The notes beneath the pieces were generated by a model. That model was not told the origin of the DNA. It did no database searches and saw only the letters and a program-made list of their open reading frames with translations. Below are positions 48,198 through 60,600 of a stretch of 64,000 nt of DNA, piece by piece. The stretch is from Mesocentrotus franciscanus (Eukaryota; Echinodermata; Echinoidea; Camarodonta; Strongylocentrotidae). The stretch lies in contig CP137685.1 of assembly GCA_037976565.1 (NCBI GenBank), forward strand, positions 16,403,659-16,467,658, written 5' to 3'. A program made the translations under genes and the position numbers. Each line of letters opens with the position of its first letter. Positions within the stretch are counted from its first letter, which is position 1.

Positions 48198-51100
48198 CAA
48201 AAGGAATTGTTTTCAAGATTTTTCTTTCTCTTCTTTGTTTATTGGTGGAGGGCAACTTTACTTGAACATGAAGGCAATAACGTTGTCATGGAGACTACAA
48301 CTGTTTTTTTGTTTACCTTATTTGCTCTGAAGTTTTTGAGATACATTGTAGATGTGTGTATAATTCAAATACTTTTATAAAGCTGAAATGTTTGATAGTA
48401 CCTTTAGAACATGATTCTCAGACTACATGGATACAGTCCTCCCAATCTCTAGATGATGACAAAGCAGATTGGGGCAGACATCAATGATATCATCAGCATG
48501 ACAACATTGTTTCAGAATCGATTGGAAACTTTCCGTTTTTTCTTCCAGGTGGGACAAATCATGAATGAAACAAGAAGTGACATTCTTCACACTGATGTTG
48601 ACAACTTCAGAGCACATGTGATGCTTCTGTTGCTGATTATCAACACTTGATATTGATAATCCAATAGAGACACTATTCTTTATTAAACAATCCATGATAA
48701 AGCAGTGTTCTGACTACTGTTAAATTTTAATGACTTATCAACAACAATATATTCTGGGAGGTATGGGTAGAGAAATATCCAGGAACTCGGGACTCTTCCC
48801 ACAATACTAATGCTACATTTCATTGACTTTTTATATTTTCCTTGCTTAGTATTTATCAAAATTATATCTGGAAGAAAGGGTGTAGAAATACACGTTTTCG
48901 GGACTGTCCCCATGAAATGTTGCAATAACAATTTTCCGCCAGAGTTGGTATTTTCAAGCCAAGCAAGAACATTCCAGCAACAATGCAATTGCCAATAATG
49001 CTGGTGTATTGCCAACAATGCTGTTATTATTTCCAACAAGAAAATTTCCTGGTTTTCCAATGTACATGTACACTGTACATCATGCAAAGTGCAAGGCTTA
49101 CATGTACATGTACAGTAATGTACAGTATATCAGTATAAAATCTAAAAACTAAAATATACTTTTCTGTTCGCAGGGGTCCCTTGAGGAAATCTTGTTGTAA
49201 GAGCAAAATGTGCATTTACATGTATGATATCCATGATTTGTGATTTTTTTTTTTTTAAGAAAAATATTCTCCAAGATACCACATACAAGTAAAGCAAATG
49301 TTGTTTGTTTTGCTGGTAGTGGTGGTGTTTTGCTTTGTTTTGTTGTTTTCTAAAAATCATATTTTCTAAGGTTTTATCCCTCTAATTTTACATCTGGATC
49401 AGGACTTTTTAAGGGCATAAATTGCATAAGGTAGTATAAGTCCAAGTCTTCAATATAACTTAAGTTTACAATGTAAGTAACTTCTTTTCTTCAACAATGA
49501 ACTAACAAAAATGTAAATTATGTAGATTTGTGAAATTCCTTGAGAGACCAATGAATGGTGAGAGCAACCAATGGCATGAATGGACTGCCATCTTAGGTCA
49601 AGTCCAACTTACATGTATGTAAGTCGATCTTAGTCTTTGTGAAACCCCCCCTGATCTCATACTGAATGAACAGCAAACATGATTAAAAGAAAGCCTACAT
49701 GTATTTGAAACATTAAACAATCCACTGTAGGCCTACGAATGCACTCCTTGAGGGATTGGGGGTTCGTGACTCAGACAGAGATTATGTTCACAATGTTCAT
49801 TATTTTTGTGCGACTTTCATGTCGCTCAAGAGACATCTCTCTTTGTTTCACAAGAGGCTCCGACGACGATGCCACTGCATCAGAAACAGGTGTAAGGAAG
49901 AGTGCTTGGTTTAGGTTTCAGTCAATGGTATTATAAATATGTACTGAACTAAGGAGTTGGCTCTGGTTATATTCCACTGGGTCAGCTTCATCATCCATCT
50001 CCATGAAAATACATTGATTCTTAACAATGTGTCACTATCTGGGGTGAAAATGTGTCCATATGCACCGGAAAATAACGTGTTGATATACTTAAGTGCAAAC
50101 ACTATTGATCAGAACATCAGACACACCATGAATAATTTGTTATTACACCGTACATGTATGTAGGCCTACAGTACATGTACAATGTAATGCATTGAGAAGA
50201 CAATCTCGTTCCAAAGTAACGTTCATGTCAAACATTTCAATTTCCTCTGAAAAGTGAAGTTTCTACTAGTTGTCGGGCCTTCAGATTTCCTCTGAAAAGG
50301 GAAATTTCTCTCAAATGTGTACATGTAGAATGTAGATGTACAATGTAGTTGATGTCAAAATAACTCAATGAATAAAGAAATGAATTTACATGTTATCGCA
50401 AAAAGAAGGGTAAACAGTAAATGTCGCAACACAATAAACCATAACAAACAATAACAACAAACAAAAAATAATTAAAACAAACAAAATAAAGTAATAGTAC
50501 TTTTAACATCCCCATACGCAGGTAATTGTACCTACCTGCATAGTGATCACATCAGTCCCTCCCTGCCTTTACGTGTCAAGATTTAGCGCAAAGCAGACCC
50601 ATGAAAAACCCACCCTGCACCTCAAAGATGTTGGGCTGCCTTGCCGACAACAGGAAAGTCTCAGGGCTAACGTAACATCCGATAACATTACCTGACATTT
50701 GCTTTCCCTTGATTCACAAGCTTTATGAGGCTAAATATACACTTGCAACCATATTGATGTTAGCTTGATTTCAAGGCTGAAATACTGTATATGTATTTGG
50801 GTATGAATCAGTGTGACAGATATTAACTGAAATTTAATAATCACTTCTTACGAAAACAAATAGAAAATGGTCTGGATCTACATATACATGCATGAATATC
50901 ACGATAAATAAAAATGTTATGTTTTATGCAGGTGCACCAAGAAAATTGTTATATGAAATATTGTAATATCTGATAGAGCAATACAGTTATACATGTAAGT
51001 AAAAAAAGTGAAAAATAAAAGTATAAGCTTGTAAATAAATAAGGTTAGTTACAGGTGTACATGTACATTTTGTATATGACGAAACGTCAACCAGTGATAT

Positions 51101-51267
51101 CATGGAATATTACATGTATCAATCGATAGTGCACCTACAATGTAGCCTACAATGTATGTAATCACCTGTGGAAAATGCCTTGCAAAACTTTCCATCAAGC
51201 ATTTCACACTGCATGCAAAGAAACAAAGAAAATTGTCATGAACATGTACATTACATGTACAACTTAC

Positions 51268-51854
51268 CTGCACATTGTTTTTTGTATTGTCTCCCTGAAG
51301 TTTGTTTAGTTTATCATTTTGGTCTGGCAATTTGAATAATTTACCATCTTTAGTCAGTTTTGCTTGTGCAATTCCCTTTTTGGCAGCAAGCCTCAGCTTA
51401 CTACTCAAGTCATTTTCCATCCTCGTGTCAACATTGTAAGTTTGGCGAATATACTTTTCCACGCTCTTGAGCGTGGAGCCGCCTTCGGCCAACTGCTTGA
51501 TGGTGCTCAAAATGAGGCGAAGGTAATCCGTGCTGAGCGTGAGGTTTCCAAGAATTTTGGTGGTGCTTGTGCCGCGGCTGGCACGGCGGCCCCACCCCGA
51601 GTGCCGGGAGAGAACTCGGGGTCGCGGTAGGACGCGACCCCTTTATTCATCACCTTCAAAACATTGCCGTCGCGGACGCAGAGTTCTAACTGCTCCTTGA
51701 TGTCCGTTTGGTCCAGGCCCCGGCCATGCCGGACCGCATGGCAGATGCGCTCCTCATTGGGCCTCTGCTTCTGCTTCCTGATCTTGCGAATGGCCTCGAG
51801 GATCCACTGAGTGTATTTGGGGTTCGCCAGGCAAGAATCACTGTCTTTCATCAT
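51268..51854 (-). CDS. KAT6: KAT6 (MOZ/MORF/Enok-like) histone acetyltransferase, first coding exon: tandem winged-helix N terminus
   Basis: KAT6 proteins are the MYST acetyltransferases of the BRPF-ING5-MEAF6 complex; they acetylate histone H3 in the nucleus. The translation starts MMKDSD and soon reads [14 protein letters not shown], then [20 protein letters not shown] and SYRDP, which closely follow the start of vertebrate KAT6A/B (winged helix 1, about residues 9-75). After an Ala/Pro/Gly linker a second H15-like winged helix has [14 protein letters not shown] and GKLFKLP. The two halves are in different frames: frame 1 (51854 to stop 51507) and frame 2, clearly coding from about 51555 down to 51268. 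One extra A in the AAAA run (minus strand; plus 51555-51558) would join them as PPKILGN, so a 1-nt indel, real or from assembly, is likely. A roughly 70-nt intron is a less likely alternative. The exon ends CAG|GTAAGT (donor 51267-51262) in phase 0. The start is the first ATG after an in-frame stop near 51916. The exon is GC- and CpG-richer than its surroundings. Confidence 0.93.
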
Positions 51855-51950
51855 AATGACACAACATTGTACTGCGTTGTTACCCAGAGCTGCCGTCCAT
51901 GATAATATTCCACTTTATATAATCCTATAGAGAGGCTTGTAATCCCACGT
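51855..51950 (-). other. KAT6: 5' UTR part of the KAT6 first coding exon, with 3' splice site and two uORFs
   Basis: On the minus strand a pyrimidine-rich tract ending TTTTATTGCAG (AG at 51952-51951) makes a good acceptor, so the exon probably starts at 51950 and at least one non-coding exon lies upstream. The leader holds a 6-residue uORF (ATG 51900-51898, stop 51882-51880). A second ATG at 51867 opens a 9-residue uORF that overlaps the main start and ends at 51838. The splice site is inferred from consensus only. Confidence 0.6.
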
Positions 51951-54900
51951 CTGCAATAAAAGAAGATAAAGAACTTTATTAATAACTATAAAGAGTAATG
52001 TAATGCAAAAAAAAAATGTTAATACCTTTGTAAAGAATTATGGAATGCATGCATCAAATTATGTGGATATTTTTAGTGCACTTCTTTCACGTGCAATTCT
52101 TTCAACGAAACATGTAACATCACACTTTCTGCATGTTTAAATGAATATTCATAGAAGAAAAAACTCTAACCAATCACAGCATCAAGTCAATCAGCAAAAG
52201 CTCGACATCCAAATCTACTAAAATAACAGTATCACTTACGCAACATGAAATATAATTGAACTCAACAACAACAAAAACACATCCAAACACAGTTACAGAC
52301 TTGCAGTAATGCGAGTAATCCTATTTAATAGTGCATTCCCCATCAGTCACGAAGCTAAACTAGTGTGAATTACTTCCCCTGTCCACAAATTTTCATCCGT
52401 ATTTGATCAGAAATGAGAGAGTCAATGACTCCCTTCAGTTTCGTCATATCCTCTGGAAATTCACGTTCTTCACTGATTCACTTTTATTTGCTCTCACACA
52501 AAGAAGATCATCAATTTGGCAACTTTCCCAGAAATTGGGCAGCTTTAGAAAATTGCATCACATTTGGAAATGTGTTGCCACTTTTCTTTGAAATAGAGAG
52601 GTAGAAATGAAAAGTGACAGACTATCTTTGAAGGGAAAAGATTGGTCAGTGCTCATAACACACATGTATAAAATCATGTAAAGTTTAGGTACAACTGTAC
52701 AAGGAAGTATAAAAAGAGTTCCAGAATGTAAATGGATACAATTTCTCATGAATGGTGTATCTACTGTATCTGTATTTCATTTGTGTGAAGGTTCAACTGA
52801 GAGTCTGTTTTCAGGAAGTACTTCACAAAAACTGTAGTGACATGACTTCGTAACCACTTGACTTACAGTATCTCTTTTCAAATATAATATTTAATGGTCA
52901 TCTTTTTTTTTCTTTTCCTTTTTTTGTTGTCAAAAGAGTCTTGCACATGTTGTAGTTAAACAAAGGCCTTATCTAAAACAGTCCTTGTCGAAAGATGGTG
53001 GCAAGAGTTAAAATACGCTTTCATTTGTGAATGTCAGTGGTTTTGCGAGCCATCAGTAGTTCAGTACCGCTAACAGCTATCATCCAGTATCCATTATCTG
53101 AGACTTGTTTGTAACTACAACTCTGACTACGGTAAACTTCAGTTTTCCAGCTACTGTAGGGGTTAACTTAAGATCCAAGAATGAGAGAGTATCGTGGTAA
53201 ATTCCTAACAAAAGAAGCAGGCAGACAAAGGGGAACAGAAAAGGCAGGATTACAATTAGAGAGCACAGCTGATTTAGCTTGGATTAAAAAACTTCCCATT
53301 CATGGCTTTAGGCAGAAATAAAGAAGTCTTTATTCCTCCTGTACTGCCATGTGCTAAGGCTGTAAAACCTTCATGACACAAAGCTTTCATGATAAAAACT
53401 ACATGTAGTTATTTTCAAGGCAACAAACTTTAATAAATTGTATAATTTTATAAAATCGGTGTGGTGTCGGGTAAGATTAAATTATTTTGCAGCTTGAAAT
53501 TTGTGAGTCACAAAATTAGCAAACCCTTCACCATGCAAGACAAAGGTCAGTACTTCTTCCTGATAGGGCATTTTGTATTGCTTATTTGCTACAAACTATT
53601 TCTTACAATAATCCTCTTCTTCTTATGTTTTTAAAACGACTTTTAATTCTAAGAATTTTTATTTATTTTGTTTAACCTTACAAGCAGATATATTGCCATT
53701 CCTCCAAATAGGCCTAAAGTCTTAAAAAAAAACAATCCAGATCTATAGAGAAGTATGTAAAACTGCAATGAAGCAAATAGGGTATGGGATGGTGGCAATT
53801 CTCCACAATTTGCAGCACCTCCTCTTGCCCGACTCCATTTCAGAGGAACAAATTTCCCAGTGATTTTGGTGGAACTCGATGCCACCCTCTGCCAGATGAT
53901 CATTGTTATTGCTGGGTTCCCTCCTCAGCTAAGGGGATGTGAGGGGGGACAAAGGATGGGGGTCAACACCTGACCTGCCTATTAGCCCCATGAATACCTG
54001 ACAATGCCCAGAGAGAACCCTGTTGACAAAGCTTCCAGGTGGGAAGCACAGAGAGAGAGAGAGCGCGACTGTTAACACTCTTTTCTCCCACTCTCTCCTC
54101 TTTTTATAGAGTACAAACTCACCAACAGAAAGCAAGTCACAGAGTCTTTTTCTCCTCCTTTCTCCCCGTCTGCATTATGTATTTATGTAACCCTTGGAGG
54201 ACAATGGAAGCGGACAAATCTTTCAATAGAGCCAGGGTGTAGCAACTCAGCCATGTTTAAACAAGACAAAAGGGAGCAATGTTTTGAGAGGGGAGAATTG
54301 GTGGGCTGCTGGATCGGAGGAGGGACACAAAAGACTGGATACCAAGGATGAACAGAGAGCAGACAGAGCTGTGTACAGGAACAAAACTCAACTGTTTAGT
54401 GTGAGCATTTAGGACTGAATGCAAAGAAACAATGGGGACTATAGTACAGTATGTATTTAACAGTACATTGAATGCACGTATGGTTCATATACATTGTTTT
54501 GTAGGAGAAGTCACAGTCCATGTACATGTATGTGCGGGGTGGCCGTAACTTTTCCTACTAGACTTGATACTAATGAATCCATTATCAATAACCATCTCAC
54601 ATTAGTCCCATAGAGAGGATTTGAAGCTGCATAATTTTACTTGCTTTTTTAGCACAAGGACAAACTGAAGTTTGACATCCTTAGACCTTTACCTGAATGC
54701 CCCATGTTTCCCCCTTTTCGATACAACATTTACAAATTACTTAGTGCAAGGTTGAAAGAATTATGCGCATTAAAAAAAGCATACAGATACACAGGCTTTC
54801 TGGGCATGTTTAAGATATATGGACACTATAATGACTGTATATTATAGGCCTCATTTAACTGCATAGTCTATGTTGTAGATGTAGGCTATACATTATGTAG

Positions 54901-56671
54901 GATTATACTGTAACCATGTGTAAGATTTTGTACCTTTCAATGTGTATCATGTACATGTAGTTGGCATTGTGGCAAAAAAGTAAACTTTAGCTCTCTTCCA
55001 CATACAATAACAACAACAAAATTCTATCCACTTCAAATTTTTATTTGAAACATTTTTTAAAAAGGTAATTTGGTGCTATGAGAAATATTCTTTTCATATA
55101 GAGACCCACTGCATAATGCATATCATGGATATAAAAATGTAGTCATCATTACAGTGTTCAAATATGTAGGATATATCTGACAGCTGAACACGCTATTGAC
55201 ATAGCACACTAATAAACAGCTGGTCAGTGTGTGCAAACGTTCTGCACTGGACAGCATTAATAAGCAAGGGAATAGTCACATGTACAGTACTCTACGAGGT
55301 CAGCGATGATTTATCTATATCAAAATCAACTGCAGTACAGGCCTCCCATGATGAACAGATACTATTTAGTGCAGCCTTACCGTGCCTCTATAAAAGACAC
55401 TCGTAATTAGCCCCAGCACGTTGAGGCTATCGCCGCACAATAAGGAGTACACACATGCCGTTCGGGCATTCCACTCATTATACACATGACATATTGAACT
55501 GTGCGGAATTTGTAACATGAAGAGCAGGGAACATTACACAAACATGTGAGCTATGAGCCGCACTAAACACATTCAACATATGCCTCATCCCACTCTTGCA
55601 GCCGACAGGAGGAAAAAAAATCATGCCTGCAGCTATGCACTCAGCACATTATAATCAGCTTTGTCAAAAATGATGAACGTGTTTGAAAATTACTCATATG
55701 TGTACAATACCTCACAGTTAGTTGCTGTTGCCGTGTAACACTTGCATTCATCTCTTCCTAGCATCCATAGCAGTTAGCAGTTAATACGTTTGTGTACTCT
55801 GACCCTATGTGTGAAACAAAGGTCACGTTTGCATTTACTGACTGCCTGTATGTGCCAGCGAAAATATCCTCTCGTGAGAGTGTGTGCTGTGTGTATATGT
55901 GTGCTGTGTAAATGGAGGCCATGTATAACTGTCACTGCTACCACATGCCCACACACAAACTGTAAATGCACTCAACCGATATACGGGGCATGCACACCGC
56001 TGGCCTCACATTCGCTCCAATAATAGTACACCTCTCCCGTGCTAGAGTGCAGCTTGCCTGTGGTTTCTGGGGAGCACTTCGATTTTGTCACCAAAGACCG
56101 CTGATCGGTGATCGCGGCCATGGCTGTGTGAAAACACTGGGCCCCTGGGTGCGTTCAGGGAGGAGGAGGCCAGAAATCTGGGGCAAACTGCACAGGGATA
56201 GCTGGCAGGCAAGGAAATCACTCACATCCACTTTCACAGACAATACAGGAAAATCAATTATTGACAATGGGCATTAAATGACTGGTCTGGCAATACCAAT
56301 GCCCTTCCTCCTCCTGTGATGAGCTCATTAATTCAGTGCGTGTCAATCACGCCTCTCTGCTTCTGGCTACCTTTCATTATTGATGGATGTTTGATCTTCA
56401 CACATAATTCATTTAACTACTACCCTCATCTCTCCCTGATAGTGTAACTAAAGTGGATCAATAAACTACCAGGGTACAATATAATCTGTTTGTACATGTG
56501 CATTCTACAATACAAATGTACATGTACATGTATTGTAGTGTAATAGTGTTGGCTTACATTTTGACAAAAACATTTGACATTACACAAGCAAATTTAAGTT
56601 AAAGCATCTTCAATTCTCACAAGTACAGTATATCTTAATCTGCGCCCGTCCAAGCTAATATGTGATGAGCG

Positions 56672-56772
56672 TATCGGTCTGGTGAAGACGCAATTTCGAG
56701 CTTCAGGAAAATATCCAGAGTCTGAAAATAGAGGGTTATTTTGCAACTTCGGTCTGATGAAGACAGTCTAAA
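56672..56772. mobile_element. Fragment of the AGGCCTGTC MITE family
   Basis: Contains TCGGTCTGGTGAAGACGCAA and GGTCTGATGAAGACAG, matching internal and terminal parts of 7261-7638. Neither end is complete. Confidence 0.45.
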
Positions 56773-57096
56773 TTAACTTTTTTGGGAAGGGGGTCCAGAT
56801 TGAACTTTTTTATAATTTGTATGCATAAGTCGCATTTTTATTTTTCGGGAGGGGGTGGGCCGGACTTGTCCCGGGTGCCTGTTAGTGTCAAGCCCTGGTT
56901 GAGGAAAAGGGGTGATTCCCCTCAAATCCTTCTTTTAAAGCTCAGGCCTTGGTTGTTTAGGGGGGGAAATGGCACATACAGTACATTTTTACAATGTAGG
57001 CCTAAGAGTAAGACATGCTTTTCATTTTCAATCCTACATACATTGAGAATGATTCTAACTATTTGTTTGGATTTTAATCAATACAATTTGAAATTT

Positions 57097-57296
57097 TGAA
57101 TTCAATTCAATTCAATTCAATTATTTTTTTCCATTATTCATAAAAAACATATATACAATACATACAGAGTAGGAACAAATTTAAATTTTAAATACATGTA
57201 GAAGGGTAACATAAGAGATAAGAATACAATAAAATTAACAGAAAATATGTTCAGAAAGAAAATTTATGTCGAATGAGATTGAATTGAATTGAATAT
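57097..57296. repeat. Pentanucleotide (AATTC)n runs in inverted arrangement
   Basis: (TTCAA)n at 57097-57121 and (GAATT)n at 57277-57296 face each other across an AT-rich spacer. It could be a LINE tail or a hairpin; I cannot tell. Confidence 0.5.
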
Positions 57297-58301
57297 CAAA
57301 GTTTATGCCCTAAGTATAGGGAATACCGGAATAGAGATAAAATATACAAGAACCGGCCAGATTTTGGACTAGGTCAAATGCAACGTAGTCATACATGTAG
57401 AAATTTTCATATTATTTTCACAACCAATTTTCTACATGTAACTCCACCCCTCCCCCTTTTGCAGAATAAATAATTTGATCAATAATAATATTTGATCAAT
57501 CAACCAATCAACCAATCAGTTAATAATCAACTTGCGACTAACATATTCCAATACACTGAATATTCAAAATTTGTCAAAAACATTTTAGCAGAGGAGTTGT
57601 TCTTGTCAATACACACAACATCTACACATATCATTCACAGAGCCTGCCCTCTACTGACTACTGGCAGTACAATGATGAAAGCACAGCAGCAAATCTGGCA
57701 GAACTGAAAAATTCCCATCAATGCTGCCATTGCTGGCGTCAAGTAATAAATAGATCACTCTCAAATCTCTGTCCTCATTTGCACACCATATAATACATGC
57801 ATGTACTGTACATGTAATGTAAAAGCAATTCATCTGAGCAATACTACATGTATGTACACTGTACAGTATATCTGTTCTTTGTTTTTAATAAAGGCCACCT
57901 ATTACCGGTATTTACATTATTCAGAGCTTTACTTGGCCTAGAATCAAGCTCAGGGTCTGGTAAACATGGCCCAGATGATTTTAATTCCTGCCCATCACCC
58001 CCCTCTCCCTTTTCTGACATAAACAAGGGTCTATACATATTACATACATGTACAGACCTCTAAAATTTTAATTTTGAACCACCCGTGAATAAGTGTTGAA
58101 TGTAGTTTAAAGCCCTGCAAGAAAGCATGCAAAATTGCAAATTTTACTAAACATAATAGGAAACAATGCACAAGTGTTTGTTATCACTGAAAACATACAT
58201 AAATTTTGTATTCCAATGCACTCCAGCATTGTGTCAATATACAAAGAGTGCATTTCAGCAGAGCTATAAAATGTATGTATATCTTCAAGCCCGAGTCAAA
58301 C

Positions 58302-59155
58302 TGTTTAACCGTCCCATTTAGCATTTCTCGCTCCGTTTAACCGTTATTTTGTGCAGTTTGTTTGTGTACATGCATGTTGTTTTTGTTTTTGTTTTTGTCC
58401 TTAATATTTTGTTAATATTTGCATTGGTGCATCAGCACCGATCAGCGCATTGACGCCGATTCATTTCCCCGTTTCCATTTTTAGATACAGTTTGTTAGTG
58501 TTGCATGAGTTTTATTTTTGTTTCGTCCTTAGTAATTTTAATTATTTGGATGGGCGCTGACGTAATCAGTTTATTATCGCTGATTCATTTCCACATTTTT
58601 TTTTTATTGCAGTTTGTTAGTGTCACATGAATCTTGTTATGAAACTAATTATTATTTTCAGATCTCTGTATCATCTACGATGTCATGCCACTAATTGTTA
58701 TTTTCGGTTCTCAAGATCAGCAACAAAGTCTCACAACTAATTATTATTTTTGGATCTCCGTATCTCATACTATGTCTTGCCGATAATTTTTATTTTCCGA
58801 TCTCTGTATCGCTATGTCTCGCCACTAATTATATTTTGCATTTCCGTGTCGGCTACAATGTTTCGCCAATAATTATTATTTTTGTATCTCGAGTTCGAGA
58901 GAGTTCGAGATATTCAGACGCGATGTTCATTTTCCCATTATTTCAAAATCATGACAGATCATTTTTAGTGTGTGTGTGTACATGTATGTGTTTTTTTAGT
59001 TCCGTTTTTTAAGCCTCTTTTCGTGAACATGATTACATGATATATGTCATCAAAATGACTGAATACTTGAGAATTTACATACTCTACATGTACAAATATG
59101 TGTATTTTCATAACGGTTAAACGAAACCACCCGTATAAAGTTAACGGTTAAACAT
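58302..59155. mobile_element. Probable hAT-like repeat with GTTTAACCGT subterminal motifs
   Basis: Paired GTTTAACCGT and CGTTTAACCGTTA motifs at 58302-58350 mirror CGGTTAAACG motifs at 59112-59153. The same word is used in the element at 397-1032. I could not find a target duplication, so the exact ends are open. Confidence 0.45.
58636..58895 (+). repeat. Degenerate tandem repeat, about five units near 55 bp
   Basis: Each unit is close to CTAATTATTATTTTC then GATCTCYGTATC then a variable stretch and ATGTCTCGCCA. It lies inside the GTTTAACCG element. Confidence 0.6.
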
Positions 59156-59296
59156 TAGTTAGTAGTTACCCACATAAAACATCCAATACGTCCATCAAAA
59201 TGGATATACACTGTACAATGTACATGTAGCAAGAAGGCCGGAAACTGGGTGGAAAATTGTTGATATGATATTATGATTGCAATACAACATACCCTG

Positions 59297-59518
59297 TAAT
59301 AATAATAATATTGATCATTCATCATGGAACCAAACTACCGGGTACATATGGACATGTATGAGTTTTAACTTCTACATGAAGATTGCTGCATGATCGTATT
59401 TCATTCATGATAATAATAATAATAATCGATCATTCATCATGGAACCAAACTAAATATGGACATGTATCAGTTTTAACTTCTACATGAAGATTGCTGAGTG
59501 ATCGCATTTCATTCATGA
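59297..59518 (+). repeat. Tandem duplication, two units of about 112 bp
   Basis: Both units begin with (ATA)n then GATCATTCATCATGGAACC. They continue to CATGAAGATTGCTG and TTTCATTCATGAT, with few differences. Confidence 0.85.
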
Positions 59519-59770
59519 TTATGCAGTTGTCCATATATGAGATCTTTATTGAACACACTAATGCTGGTAAGTCTGCTGACTGACTATATCTTGCCAAAGA
59601 TGGCAGCAGACCATGATACAGGAATGTATCACACAGATCTTGATCCTCCAGCATTCATTGGAGTAAGGTGCCACAACTGCTGCTTTGTAGTGGCAGCACT
59701 TGCTAAAAAACCTTACACATACATGTACATGTACACATAGGGTTAAGTCCTGGTAAAGATGAGCTTTCAT

Positions 59771-60212
59771 GGAGGTGTTGTAGTCGAGTGGTTTAATCTC
59801 TTGACTGGAAATGCAAAATTCATGGGCTCGAGCCCCATCATGGCATGTCCTTGACCAAGGCATTTTATCTACATTGCTCCTCTCTACCCAGGGCCCCATT
59901 GCATAAAACTTACCGTTGATGGTAACTTTGCCATCAATGACAACGACATGTACCATTGTAACAGGGCTCAACAGCCAATCAAAATCAAGGTTTCCATGGT
60001 ATTTACCATTGATGCCAAAGTCACAATCAATGCTAAGTTTTGTGCAACGGGCCCAGGTGTTAAGTAGGATGCGAACGTCATTGCGGTTGGAATGCCACGT
60101 GCGTGCCCGTAAAAAGGCGACTAACTGGAATGCTCCCCAGGGAGTGGAGAATGTGCACTATAATGTGCAGAATGGTAAATTAAACCAGTGACCGGGGTAA
60201 TAATAATAATAC
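59771..60212 (+). mobile_element. tRNA-derived SINE interrupted by a MITE
   Basis: The head GGAGGTGTTGTAGTCGAGTGG has an A box (TAGTCGAGTGG) and a B-box-like GGGCTCGAGCCCC. The body resumes after the insert with TGTTAAGTAGGATGCGAA and CTGGAATGCTCCCCAGGGAG. It ends in ATAATAATAAT. Confidence 0.82.
59892..60053. mobile_element. Small MITE inserted in the SINE (162 bp)
   Basis: The ends GGCCCCATTGCATAAAACTT and (reverse complement) GGCCCGTTGCACAAAACTTA are flanked by CAG (59889-59891 and 60054-60056). Removing it with one CAG restores ACCCAGGTGTT, exactly the sequence in the uninterrupted SINE at 20.7 kb. Confidence 0.85.
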
Positions 60213-60429
60213 TGTAAGCACATTGGTCATTTGATGTTAAAGAGCTACAGTGTGTAATTTAGTGTGTATGTAAGAAACCGGTATTACTATGATTATTTAT
60301 TAGCTTTCTCATTCTTTTTAGGGCAGATTAAAATAATATCATGGTAGAAATGTCTCCTGAAATACATGTAGATTGCTCTCCAAATACCCTCATATTCAAT
60401 ATACATACATGTATGATGATAAATACATG

Positions 60430-60600
60430 TAGATGAAAAGTTTGGACCAAACTTTCACTCCACAGGTGTGTAGTCCAGGCCTGGTGTAGTCCCATATACC
60501 AATTTCTGTGTGCAGTGCATTTGATTTCCAGCAAGATTTTGCTTTTTTTTTTCTTCTTTTCATTTTGATCATTCTAGGGGGCCCACTGATAATGATTCAT
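60430..60600. repeat. Relic of the TTAA-flanked MITE family
   Basis: GTAGTCCCATATACCAATTTC and the following CTGTGTGCAGTGC ... TTTTCATTTTGATCATTC resemble the middle of 24298-24684. No ends are recognisable. Confidence 0.45.

Larger units (their letters stand above)
9112..51267 (-). other. KAT6: KAT6 intron between winged-helix exon and PHD1 exon (42,156 bp)
   Basis: The borders are GTAAGT (51267) and TTACAG (9112). I see no other credible coding exon in it; open frames are short, lack family motifs and often lie in repeats. Named repeats are listed separately. Stretches where I see only AT-rich DNA with scattered ACATGTAC words include 9112-10519, 10801-15000, 15845-16680, 19326-20470, 20834-23689, 25347-27380, 30200-31970, 32420-37220, 39840-41660, 43390-46100, 46402-47930 and 48200-51260. 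Parts near 34.98-35.4, 40.75-41.1, 44.44-44.87, 45.4-45.78 and 46.7-46.9 kb are less simple and could be regulatory, without direct evidence. A small extra exon cannot be excluded. Confidence 0.7.

Noticed and set aside
55966..56277. 103-codon open frame in less simple sequence
   Set aside because: No motif, no splice context and no sign of codon bias; it may be chance or regulatory DNA.
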